Positions 25,299 to 32,872 of a DNA stretch of 64,000 bases are shown in pieces. The position numbers and the translations under genes are program-made. The stretch spans positions 1 to 64,000 of the forward strand of contig NZ_JAGIPX010000029.1 in the NCBI RefSeq assembly GCF_017814945.1, in the 5' to 3' direction. The notes beneath the pieces were generated by a model. It had not been told where the DNA came from. It saw only the letters and a program-made list of their open reading frames with translations, and made no database searches. The stretch's first letter is position 1; every line of letters begins with the position of its first letter. The stretch comes from Paraburkholderia sp. LEh10 (GTDB lineage Bacteria > Pseudomonadota > Gammaproteobacteria > Burkholderiales > Burkholderiaceae).

Positions 25299-25919
25299 TT
25301 AACGCAGCGCTTCAAGACGGCGTTGGCAACGTTTGTCATCGCCACCGCGTCGATAGCTCTGCATGGCTTTTGTGCGGTCCGGAACAACGCTCCTGTCTTC
25401 TGCTCCCCACACGCCCTCCCAGAAAAGTCCGAGATTGTGTGCGGAAGCTTTGTGCCCCAGTTCAATGGCGTGCTCGTAGAGTGAGCGCGCACCGCTCACG
25501 TCCACCTGCATGCCCCGCCCGAGCCGGGCGCTGTCAGCCAGCGCGGCGGCGGCCATGCCGCGCAGAGGACCGTCCGCGGTCTCATCCTTCATGACATCTT
25601 GAAGAATCGCGTTACCTCTTTCAAAGTCCGCCTCTCCTCCTGTTGGTGTGACCAGGGAGATGGCCATTGCCATTCGCCAGGCCGGGTGGCGGTTCGCGCC
25701 AATGCGCTCCAGTAACCAGCGGCCCAGACGTGGTGCATGGCTTAACGTGCTGGTGAGAAGTGCGTTTGCGATTGCGGCGAGCGACTCGGGCGACAGGAAT
25801 CCGGTCTTGTTTGCCGCGATGACGTGACGAGAAAACTTTTCGACATCCAGTGTGGGGTCGGCGCGGCGCAACTGGTGCCATTCGCGCTCGATTGTGCCGA
25901 ACCAGCTTTCCATTTGCAT
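25299..25919 (-). CDS. Sel1-like/TPR-type protein
   Basis: A 206-residue protein starting MQMESWFGTIEREWHQL at ATG 25919 (GGGA upstream). The open frame extends to 26174, but the earlier part is compositionally unlike protein. It is all-helical. The C-terminal part has a Sel1-type repeat (GARSLYEHAIELGHKASAHN followed by GLFWEGVWG and KAMQSYRRG). Such repeats mediate protein contacts. No partner is apparent. Confidence 0.65.
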   Translation of the reverse strand: MQMESWFGTIEREWHQLRRADPTLDVEKFSRHVIAANKTGFLSPESLAAIANALLTSTLSHAPRLGRWLLERIGANRHPAWRMAMAISLVTPTGGEADFERGNAILQDVMKDETADGPLRGMAAAALADSARLGRGMQVDVSGARSLYEHAIELGHKASAHNLGLFWEGVWGAEDRSVVPDRTKAMQSYRRGGDDKRCQRRLEALR

Positions 25920-26396
25920 GGTGAGCAATCCCGTGGTGATGTATGCACCTGATTCTAGCTCACCTCTTGCCGATTGCAACCTGTGGTCTGTTACGCTCGC
26001 CGCCGGATACAAAGTGGTACATCGCACGGCCTGGCGAGAAAACACAGTCGCGGCGTACGCGCTAAAAGGCTTCCTTCGCTTTGCGCAGGACCATTCGATT
26101 GACCTGCGCTGCGCCTTCGATGAAAGTGCGGCGGGCAACGCAGGGTGCCTCGCCGCTTCTGTCGGACAGTTCAAGCTGGACTGATCCTATCCACGGGTCG
26201 AGGCAGAGTTTTCCTGTAGTTGAATGGTTTCGGCCGCCCTCAGGGCCATGGGCCTAGCGCTGAACATAAACCTGTGGCTACCATCGGCTGGCCTCGCAAC
26301 CGGCTTCATGCGAACATGGATCGGCATGACTAGCGGAGCCTCGGCACGCTTCCACGTGAGACCGCCGTCGCCGAACATGTCTGCCGGGAGGTCGCA
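25920..26396. other. Region without a supported gene
   Basis: About 475 bases between the Sel1-like gene and the HEPN-like gene. Frames here lack family character and ribosome sites. It would hold both divergent promoters. Nothing else is seen. Confidence 0.4.
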
Positions 26397-27116
26397 ATGT
26401 GGTCCGATATTCCTGATCGGCGATCCGGGTTGGACGCAGTCGATGCCTACGCCGAGGCGGTAACCGAAAAGGTCCTTCCCTTGTTCGACGACCTCAAGGC
26501 GCAAGGGGAGGAGGAAGACAAAAGCTTTCGGGAATGGCTGCAAGGGCAGTGGGCCGAATTCGATATCAACGATGACACGACCTTCCGCTGCCTCAGTGAA
26601 GCAGAGGATTATCACAACACGCGGCAGCTCCTTTATTTCGATGCAATACCTCGGCAGATGCTGGGATTGGCGATGGCCGGGCTATATCACCTCTGGGAAC
26701 AACTGGCCAAACAGATCGTGTATTGGGCTTTGAGATCGCCGCAAACCGATCACGAATCTCTCTCACGCCAGGTATCCAAAGCCGATTTCAAGGCACTGGA
26801 AAAGTGGCTGAACTGTTTCACTTGGAATAAAGATGGCACGCCGTTCGAAAGTCAGCCGTTTTACCCGGGGCTGAAGCTGTTGCGCCTCATCGCCAATGTC
26901 GTGAAGCACGGTCGTGGAACGGCGGCGAGGGAACTGGAGGCGATTGCACCAGAGCTTTTCAATTCGAATGAAAACTCTCCCGTTCAGGACCCCGGCTCAG
27001 TCGACCTGATGCTTGCTCCTGAACATTTCGACGCCGCTGTGAACGCGGTGCGAGGATTCTTTGAGGCCTTGCCCGCGAAACTCGCGCGAGACCAGTTGCC
27101 TTGGTACGACCGATGA
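26397..27116 (+). CDS. Unknown helical protein with HEPN-like RxxxxVKHG motif
   Basis: A 239-residue cytoplasmic protein behind GGGAGG and ATG 26397. It is helical and acidic, with DYHNTRQLLYFDAIPRQMLG, YHLWEQLAKQIVYWALRSP and late LLRLIANVVKHGRGTAARE. An Arg followed after seven residues by Lys-His in a late helix resembles the R-x4-6-H motif of HEPN nuclease folds, but the spacing is longer than usual and a partner nucleotidyltransferase is absent. It stands alone with lower GC than its neighbours, which fits recent transfer. A defence or toxin role is only a possibility. Confidence 0.6.
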   Translation: MWSDIPDRRSGLDAVDAYAEAVTEKVLPLFDDLKAQGEEEDKSFREWLQGQWAEFDINDDTTFRCLSEAEDYHNTRQLLYFDAIPRQMLGLAMAGLYHLWEQLAKQIVYWALRSPQTDHESLSRQVSKADFKALEKWLNCFTWNKDGTPFESQPFYPGLKLLRLIANVVKHGRGTAARELEAIAPELFNSNENSPVQDPGSVDLMLAPEHFDAAVNAVRGFFEALPAKLARDQLPWYDR

Positions 27117-27231
27117 ACAGCTTGTCTGCCTTGCCACATCTCGCGACCCGGCATGAAGGGACATGGGCTCACGAATCAGGACCAACCTACCGTCGCAAAA
27201 GGCTTGAAAATCAAGGGTAGGCCACGACGCC

Positions 27232-27259
27232 GGCCCGCATGCCCTTGTGGGTGCGGGCC
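27232..27259. repeat. GC-rich inverted repeat
   Basis: GGCCCGCA and TGCGGGCC form an 8-bp stem with a 12-base loop between the HEPN-like gene and the decayed transporter. It has no T-run on either strand. It may be a Rho-independent remnant or a chance feature. Confidence 0.35.
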
Positions 27260-27411
27260 CATATGCACGGTAAAGGGCGAGCATCCTACAAACCTAAACA
27301 TCAGCAGCCAAAACACGATTTTTTCAACATCATCCCTTGGCACGAGTCGTAGCGGACAGCTGGCGTCGAGCGGCAGAGGAAGGGGCCGTTTTGCGACAAT
27401 CGCCTGTCGCT

Positions 27412-28036
27412 AACGTGCTTTACTTTCCGTTTTCTGAAGCGCCCCTATCAGCGTCGGCGGTCGTCGAAAGGGGCATGTCGGCCGCAGACAGCGATGCCGA
27501 GCGTCGCGATACCGCGTTCGGTGCCGGGCTGACCCAGTTGCTGACCGCGGGGGTGCTGGTCACGATGGCGGAGCGAAGAACGCCGGGCATGTGCCGCTGC
27601 ATGACGTCGGACAGATCGCCGACGCGCTTTGTGTGCTGCTGGGCGGGGCGGTCTTGGTATGGGCGCGCTCGGCGCTACGATGGTGGCGGCGCTGTGTCGT
27701 CCCTCGCCCTCGCGTGGGGCCTCGGTGAAATCCCAGGCCAGCGTCGTTCACTGGCTTTGCATCCGTTCGAGGCGCGGTGGTCTACGGGGTCTACGGTGAC
27801 CGGCAGTGCCGTGTTCGTCGCGTGCATGCCGGACGTTCTGTCGCTCAACATCGCCACCCAGGCGCTCAACGCTTGCTGCTGCCGTTGATTGGTTGCAGGA
27901 AGGCTGATCGCGCTGGCGAGCGGCACTGTTGCCCGCTGCGGAGCAGGTGCGCGGAGCATTTCGCGTGGCGCGGATCATTTCAGTGAGCATCGCGTGCGGC
28001 ATCGGCATCGTCGGGACGCTCGGCGGGTTGCTGTGA
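27412..28036 (+). pseudogene. NRAMP-family metal transporter, C-terminal part, several frameshifts
   Basis: Family-like text appears in successive frames: SASAVVERGMSAADSDAERR and DTAFGAGLTQLLTAGVLVTM, then MHDVGQIADALC-type text in another frame, SSLALAWGLGEIPGQRRSLA, then LNIATQALNA. After another shift it reads VAGRLIALASGT, AAEQVRGAFRVARIISVSIA and GIGIVGTLGGLL with a stop at 28034-28036. These are the last membrane helices of Mn/Fe NRAMP-type (MntH-like) carriers. At least three frame breaks and a missing 5' half make it non-functional. Confidence 0.75.
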
Positions 28037-28074
28037 GGCCGATCAGACATGCCGAGCAATCATCGGCCGGCATG

Positions 28075-28572
28075 TCAACAGTCGGCCACGATAAAGCGGC
28101 GCAATTGACGCACGAACTCCGTGCGGGCGGCAGCAGGCAGTTGCCGCCCGACGGGAATACGCTGCCAGCCGTCGCAAAGGTAGACGACGCCATCGCTGTC
28201 GAGAGACACGGCCAAGCGGGCCGCATTCATCCGATGAATCGTGCGGCGTCCGCCCTCGTGTGCTTCGACGATCACGAACGGGGGTGCAAACGTCAGCACC
28301 TCGCCGTCCGTCGCGTGCCTGGAGTAGGCGATAAAGGCGATGCCGACGGACAAGGTGCAAAGCATCGAGAAGGGCAGCGCGAGCCACACGCCGAATGCGA
28401 ATGCCGCTGCCACGCCGGTTGCGAGGACGAGCGCCATGAGGAACGCGGTCGCGGCGAGCGACTGCCGCGGCGTTAGGGAGCAGTTGCGCTTGATGCGCCA
28501 CTCGCGGCTCGGCACACATCCCTCGCCGTCGAAAGGGCCAGGCCCGTACGACCGTCTGAAGTATGCGTACAT
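28075..28572 (-). CDS. DUF2244 membrane protein
   Basis: A 165-residue protein from ATG 28572 (a GTG at 28629 is in frame). WRIKRNCSLTPRQSLAA leads into two helices (FLMALVLATGVAAAFAFGVW and LPFSMLCTLSVGIAFIAYSR), then a beta-rich part: FVIVEAHEGGRRTIHRMNAA, VYLCDGWQRIPVGRQLPA and TEFVRQLRRFI. This is the DUF2244 layout. The family often sits beside cytochrome c oxidase genes, and a caa3-type cluster lies 2.6 kb downstream. Molecular role unknown. Confidence 0.8.
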   Translation of the reverse strand: MYAYFRRSYGPGPFDGEGCVPSREWRIKRNCSLTPRQSLAATAFLMALVLATGVAAAFAFGVWLALPFSMLCTLSVGIAFIAYSRHATDGEVLTFAPPFVIVEAHEGGRRTIHRMNAARLAVSLDSDGVVYLCDGWQRIPVGRQLPAAARTEFVRQLRRFIVADC

Positions 28573-28706
28573 GATCGAAAGTCCCGCGTCATGGAGCCAT
28601 TCGTGACGCGCAATGTGCCGCTCTGTCACTCTGCCTTCTAATCATCACACGTTCGAGACGCCGCCCCTCGTCGAACAACGCGGGATGTATCGGCATTCCC
28701 AGCTTG

Positions 28707-29015
28707 TCAGCGTGCGACGATCGACGCGGCGATCCGGTCGGCCAACGCCCCGAGAATGTGACTCAGCGCAGCGGCTTACGCCGCCGCGCCGCGGTTGTCC
28801 AGCGCCGCCTTGAGCGTTGCCTGTTGCGTCAAGGTAGCGAGGGCGGGCTGCCTCGATTGCAGTATCCACGCCGCTTGCAATGTCATCGTTCCGCTCGCAT
28901 CGGTCTCGGCATCGAGCACCCTGACGACGAGCATCCGAGTGTCGACCGGCACCGGCGCGTCCGGGAAGATGAACACGCCCGGAGGCAGCCGGCTCGTCAC
29001 GTCCTGCGCAACCGC
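28707..29015 (-). pseudogene. PqiC-type lipoprotein remnant with nonsense codon
   Basis: The reverse strand reads AQDVTSRLPPGVFIFPDA, VDTRMLVVRVLDAETDASG, TMTLQAAWILQSRQPALAT and RGAAA, then TAA in frame, then AALSHILGALADRIAASIVA and a stop at 28707. The TAA replaces a residue that is Tyr in this family (a GxYAALV-type stretch). It is the C-terminal half of a DUF330/PqiC auxiliary lipoprotein. The signal peptide and first half are missing. Confidence 0.75.
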
Positions 29016-29191
29016 AGAGTGGCCGGGAGACGTCGCTCGTGCTCTTCGTCGCTACAGTGCTGGCGGTGCTCGCCGCGTCATATGTGCTCTCACGCGTCTC
29101 CGACCGGATCATTCAGGGACGCGCGGCGCGTCTATCGCGCAGCATCCTCGCACGTGTCGACCGGCGCTTTCACCGCAGTGGCCGAGCATGA
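29015..29191 (+). pseudogene. Membrane-protein C-terminal fragment
   Basis: An open frame without start reads LVLFVATVLAVLAASYVL, then SRVSDRIIQGRAARLSRS and ILARVDRRFHRSGRA to a stop at 29189-29191. It is one hydrophobic helix followed by a basic tail, as at the end of an inner-membrane protein. It abuts the PqiC remnant back to back. The parent family is not recognised. Confidence 0.4.
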
Positions 29192-29270
29192 CGATCTCGA
29201 CGAGGTGCTTATGTTGTTGCGCGGCGAGCCTTCTTTGCTCTGGAGACCGGTTGATCAGCACGGCACCGGA

Positions 29271-29804
29271 CTACGACGGGCCGCCCGCGTCCGCTTTGAC
29301 CCCGCGGGATGTTTTGCGCTCCAGTCTCATGTACAGGTTGGCCGCAACGATGCCGAAGACGATGTGAGCGAACACGCTGGCCCCGTTGCGCGCTTCGGCG
29401 AACCACGGAAAAAGCCGTGTCATGCCGTAGAAATTAATCAGGTAAACGGCTACAGCGAAAGCGCCACCCGCCAGTGAAGCCATCCCCATGCTCGAGTCAA
29501 GGTTGAATGACGTCATGATCAGACCGAGGACAAGCGCGAATACGATGGCAAGGGCAAAATGCACCACAAAGGCCGCGAGGACGACGCCAATTGAGACTGC
29601 TTGCGGCGATTGCAATGCGCCTCGTCCCAGAATGATCGCGGCGACCATGCGTGGGGGCTCCAGTAGACTTCCGCCCGCCGTCAGTGCCATCAGGATAACA
29701 CCTAGCACCAGGAACACAGCGCCTGCGATGACGCCTGCCAGCACGGCTGCCCGCCAGTCGAGCTGGCCGTGTGTGAAATGATGGGAATCCATGTGAAGTT
29801 GCAC
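29271..29804 (-). CDS. Conserved four-helix membrane protein
   Basis: A 177-residue protein. GTG 29804 is chosen because GGGAGA lies 7 bases upstream; ATG 29792 is in frame but has no close ribosome site. Four hydrophobic segments are visible: AAVLAGVIAGAVFLVLGVIL, LAAFVVHFALAIVFALVLGL, GGAFAVAVYLINFYGMTRLF and ASVFAHIVFGIVAANLYMRL. Similar proteins in Burkholderia are often labelled as sodium:proline symporter-like, but four helices are too few for that. Role unknown. Confidence 0.8.
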   Translation of the reverse strand: MQLHMDSHHFTHGQLDWRAAVLAGVIAGAVFLVLGVILMALTAGGSLLEPPRMVAAIILGRGALQSPQAVSIGVVLAAFVVHFALAIVFALVLGLIMTSFNLDSSMGMASLAGGAFAVAVYLINFYGMTRLFPWFAEARNGASVFAHIVFGIVAANLYMRLERKTSRGVKADAGGPS

Positions 29805-29908
29805 AATTTGTCTCCCGATTGATTCGGATAATTCATTTTAGTCTGTCATCGGCAACTTGAATGTCATCGAAACCTATCAGCGCGTCACCGCCGCGTTATC
29901 GCTTCATC

Positions 29909-30241
29909 AATGTGAATTTCAAACCGACCGTTTTGGACGAATTTGACGCCAGCGCTAACACGTAGTCCTCCAGCTCGCGAGCGAATCTGACAGTGCGCTT
30001 TACGGCGTGCGTCGATGGCGAGCCGGTTGAATGCGGCAATTACCGCCGAGGCGCTGGAAGATCATTTCGCGGCCCATTCCGCACCGGAATCCACCTTAAT
30101 GGCTGCTTTCGACAACGGCCACAATCGTATCCGTTCGGTTTGCGCGGAAGCGATCGACCAGAACGGCGGCAAGGAGTAGTGTTACATAGCGGACTGTTCA
30201 GAGTGGACGGCATGGAACCCGATCGCGGCACCACGGCATAG
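29909..30241 (+). pseudogene. DUF1488 protein, broken by several frameshifts
   Basis: From ATG 29909 MNVNFKPTVLDEFDASANT ends at a stop. Another frame continues LRFTACVDGEPVECG. A third continues ITAEALEDHFAAHSAPE, LMAAFDNGHNRIRSVCAEAI and DQNGGKE to a stop. A further one ends GVVLHSGLFRVDGMEPDRG. Joined, these give a complete DUF1488 protein of about 105 residues. At least three frame lesions are needed, so the gene is dead although its text is well kept, which suggests recent decay. Confidence 0.8.
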
Positions 30242-30329
30242 TCCCGGCGCGTGCCACCGCATGCACCTATGTCCGGTGAGGTGGGGCGGTATAGTCTGCA
30301 ACCGCTAGTCAACGATGAAAGGAGGCCAC

Positions 30330-30872
30330 ATGTCACTCATCGTCGCAGCACGCTTTACGACATTCCCCGCCGCTGAAGACGCGGCACAACGGCTCTTCAA
30401 TGCCGGTTTCGTGGAGGAGGACGTCACACTGTTTTTTGTCAATCCGTGCGGCCAGCACGGAATCGAGACCATCACCGACGCAAACGCGAGGGAGGCGCCG
30501 GTGGGTGCCGAGATTGGCATCACGATTGGCGCAGTGGTTGGTGCCATGGTCGGCGTCGGAATCTTCGCAGCGTTTTCGGCGCCGCTTATCGTGTCGCTGA
30601 TCGCGGCTGCGGTGAGTGCGTATGTTGGTTCATTGGTCGGCGCGATGATGCGCACGCGTGTAGCCAGCAACGAAGAAACCCGTGAATCCGGCGTGCTGGT
30701 GGCCGTACACGTGTCGCCGGACAGCCAGTCGGATGCCGCACGGGTGCTGCGCGAGGCGGGAGGCGCGGCGATTGAACGCGCGACCGGCCGCTGGCAACAA
30801 GGGCGGTGGGCCGACTTCGATCCGCTCAAGCAGCCTGTGCCGCTCGACGAATTCAGTGAGAAGCACGCCTGA
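30330..30872 (+). CDS. Glycine-zipper membrane protein (general-stress 17M-like)
   Basis: A 180-residue protein. AGGAGG lies 5 bases before ATG 30330; an earlier in-frame start at 30315 would include that site. An N-terminal ferredoxin-like stretch (VAARFTTFPAAEDAAQRLFN, GFVEEDVTLFFV) resembles GspM/DUF1269-type stress proteins. Next come glycine-spaced helices (GAEIGITIGAVVGAMVGVGI, SAYVGSLVGAMM), then a second alpha/beta part (GVLVAVHVSPDSQSDAARVL, REAGGAAIERATGRWQQGRW). It probably inserts in the inner membrane and acts in stress. A terminator follows. Confidence 0.75.
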   Translation: MSLIVAARFTTFPAAEDAAQRLFNAGFVEEDVTLFFVNPCGQHGIETITDANAREAPVGAEIGITIGAVVGAMVGVGIFAAFSAPLIVSLIAAAVSAYVGSLVGAMMRTRVASNEETRESGVLVAVHVSPDSQSDAARVLREAGGAAIERATGRWQQGRWADFDPLKQPVPLDEFSEKHA

Positions 30873-30918
30873 TTTGAAGGTATTTTCGCTGAGGTTTTCA
30901 GCGAGCCAGGAAACAAAG

Positions 30919-30946
30919 ACGGCCCGGGATTTGTCGGGTCGTTTTG
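30919..30946 (+). terminator. Terminator of the glycine-zipper gene
   Basis: ACGGCCCG pairs with CGGGTCGT (one G-U pair) around an 8-base loop, followed by TTTTG, 47 bases beyond the stop codon. Confidence 0.6.
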
Positions 30947-31058
30947 TATTCAGAGCGGTGCGTTCCAGGCACGCCCCGTGCGGATAGATCCATGAACCCC
31001 GCTGCTGCGTGAAAGTATGCGGCAGCGGATTCCATGATTGACGAAACCGCTGGAGGTA

Positions 31059-31184
31059 GTGGATGGCTACGAACGTGTGGCCCGACATTTTGTCGGCCTG
31101 ACTAACGTCTGGGTCGGCTTTGAAGACGAAGCGGACCTGCTGACTGATCTCACCCAGGCGCTGGACGCAACGGCCTTCTCCTGA
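31059..31184 (+). pseudogene. C-terminal fragment of a PLP-dependent Cys/Met-metabolism enzyme
   Basis: An open frame ends GLTNVWVGFEDEADLLTDLT and QALDATAFS, then stop. This is the last 30 residues of cystathionine gamma-synthase/lyase-type enzymes (VRLSVGIEDxxDLIxDLxQAL). No start, PLP lysine or upstream domain is present. It is an orphan 3' end at the edge of the oxidase cluster. Confidence 0.65.
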
Positions 31185-31203
31185 GGAACGGTCGGCGCAG
31201 GGG

Positions 31204-31548
31204 TCAGTGGAAGAAGAGTTCTCGCGTGCCGAAGGTGTGATTCGCTTCGGCAGCCATCAGCACCATCAGCACCACGAGCAGGCACAGCGGCGGCATCAGG
31301 ATGGCGTAAACCAGCGCCAGCCGCTCCCACATCATGTGCATGAAAATCGACACAATCAGCCCGGCCTTGGCGATCATGAGCACGACGATCAGCGCCCAGC
31401 GCAGCAGGCCCTGCACGTGGAAGTAATCCACCATGTACGACATCGTGCTCAGTACGAACAGCAGGGCCCAGATCTTCAGGTAGATGCCGATCGGATGCTG
31501 CTGGCCGAGCGCGGCGTCGGGTCGATGGGCAGGATCGGTATGGTCCAT
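31204..31548 (-). CDS. Cytochrome c oxidase subunit IV-type protein
   Basis: A 114-residue membrane protein with three helices (IYLKIWALLFVLSTMSYMVD, ALIVVLMIAKAGLIVSIFMH, LVYAILMPPLCLLVVLMVLM). The FMHMMWER motif between helices 2 and 3 is typical of prokaryotic Cox IV (CtaF/CyoD-like) subunits. GAGGTAG lies before ATG 31548. It is the last gene of the oxidase operon, 8 bases after subunit III. It would stabilise the oxidase and has no cofactor ligand. Confidence 0.85.
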   Translation of the reverse strand: MDHTDPAHRPDAALGQQHPIGIYLKIWALLFVLSTMSYMVDYFHVQGLLRWALIVVLMIAKAGLIVSIFMHMMWERLALVYAILMPPLCLLVVLMVLMAAEANHTFGTRELFFH

Positions 31549-31556
31549 GGTCTACC

Positions 31557-32264
31557 TCACCACAAATAGAATAGCGCAAAGATGAACACCCACACCAGGT
31601 CGACGAAGTGCCAGTACAAGCCGGCAATCTCGACGATCTGGAAGTTGCCGTGCTCGGTGAACCCCGGCTGCAGGATCTTGCGTGCGGTCAGCAGCAGGTA
31701 GATCACACCGCAGGTCACGTGAAAGCCGTGGAACCCGGTGATCATGAAGAAGCACGCGCCAAACTGCGCCGCGCCCATCGGGTTGCCCCAAGGGCGGATA
31801 CCTTCATGGAAGATCAGCTTGCTCCATTCGAAGGCCTGCATCGACACGAAGGTTGCGCCCAGCAGCGCGGTCGCCAGCAACAGTGCGGCAGCGCGCTTTG
31901 CGTTGTGCCGGTAGCCAAAGTTGACAGCCATCGCCATGGTGCCGCTGCTGCTGATCAGGATGAACGTCATGATGGCGATCAGCAGCAAGGGCACATCCAC
32001 GCCGCCCACAGTGAGCGCGAACACCTTGGAAGGGTCAGGCCACGGCACCGTGGTCGACATGCGCACCGTCATGTAGCCGATCAGGAAGCTGCTGAAGACG
32101 AAGGTGTCCGAGAGCAGGAAGATCCACATCATCGCCTTGCCCCACGGCACCTTGAAGGCTTCGCGGTCGGCCGACCAGTCCGTGACGATGCCGCGCCAGC
32201 CGTCAGGCCCGTGGTCGGTGGGCGTGGTGGCAGCGGATTCGGTGGGGAGCGTGGGCGTGGTCAT
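31557..32264 (-). CDS. Heme-copper oxidase subunit III
   Basis: A 235-residue protein with seven hydrophobic segments. The subunit III signatures are AMMWIFLLSDTFVFSSFLIG, FVSMQAFEWSKL, FFMITGFHGFHVTCGVIYLL and AGLYWHFVDLVWVFIFALFY. The start is ATG 32264, overlapping the preceding subunit by ATGA. This is the main subunit III-type protein, which shields the proton-entry side of subunit I. The neighbouring 203-residue gene is a second subunit III-like protein. Confidence 0.92.
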   Translation of the reverse strand: MTTPTLPTESAATTPTDHGPDGWRGIVTDWSADREAFKVPWGKAMMWIFLLSDTFVFSSFLIGYMTVRMSTTVPWPDPSKVFALTVGGVDVPLLLIAIMTFILISSSGTMAMAVNFGYRHNAKRAAALLLATALLGATFVSMQAFEWSKLIFHEGIRPWGNPMGAAQFGACFFMITGFHGFHVTCGVIYLLLTARKILQPGFTEHGNFQIVEIAGLYWHFVDLVWVFIFALFYLW

Positions 32265-32872
32265 GGCGCGGCTCCATAAAGCGGCCCGCAGATGGCGGCG
32301 ACGAACCCAGGGGTGATCCACCACATCGCCGCCAGCAGCACGAGCCAGACAGCCAGCAGGAAATGCCAGTAGATGGCGCAAAGCGCGATGGCGCGGTGGG
32401 CTCTGAAGGGGTCCGAGCGCTGGAGAAGCGCGATCGTCACGGCCCAGGCCACCAGTCCGCCCAGCACATGCAACCCGTGCAGGCCGGTGAGCAGGTAGAG
32501 AAAGCTATTGGAAGGGTTGACGGTGATGGTCTGCCCGGCTGCCGACAGCATGCGCCAGGCGGCCAGTTGTCCGATCACGAACACGGCCGCCAGCACCCCG
32601 CCGGACACCAGCCACGCCGCGCGGTGTAAGGTTATCTGCCGGGCACGCTGCATGGCAATGCTTGCCAGCACCAGCGCGCCGGTGTTCCACCACAGCAGCG
32701 CCGGATGCGGGATCGGCTGCCAGTCGGGCTCGCGCATGCGCATTGCATAGGCGAGCAGCAGCAGTGAAAACAATGTCGTTGCCACCGCCATGAAGACGAT
32801 CAGGCCGATGCGGCTCGCATTCGGCATGACAGGTGGCGCGCCAGGAACGTAGGAGCGGCGCAGTGTGGTCAT
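32261..32872 (-). CDS. Second subunit III-like protein of the oxidase operon
   Basis: A 203-residue protein of five or so helices. Its ends carry subunit III-type motifs: LYLLTGLHGLHVLGGLVAWA and IALCAIYWHFLLAVWLVLLA. It is shorter and more divergent than the next gene and has an N-terminal SRIGLIVFMAVATTLFSLLL helix. Overlaps with both neighbours (4 bases each) show tight coupling. Having two subunit III-type proteins in tandem resembles the CoxM/CoxN-type sets of alternative oxidases in proteobacteria. Confidence 0.88.
   Translation of the reverse strand: MTTLRRSYVPGAPPVMPNASRIGLIVFMAVATTLFSLLLLAYAMRMREPDWQPIPHPALLWWNTGALVLASIAMQRARQITLHRAAWLVSGGVLAAVFVIGQLAAWRMLSAAGQTITVNPSNSFLYLLTGLHGLHVLGGLVAWAVTIALLQRSDPFRAHRAIALCAIYWHFLLAVWLVLLAAMWWITPGFVAAICGPLYGAAP

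Noticed and set aside
24929..25492. 187-codon minus-strand frame
   Set aside because: It covers the small plus-strand wHTH-like gene and the tail of the Sel1-like gene, and reads as a shadow.
26187..26615. 142-codon minus-strand frame
   Set aside because: It overlaps the HEPN-like gene start in antisense and has no ribosome site or family text.
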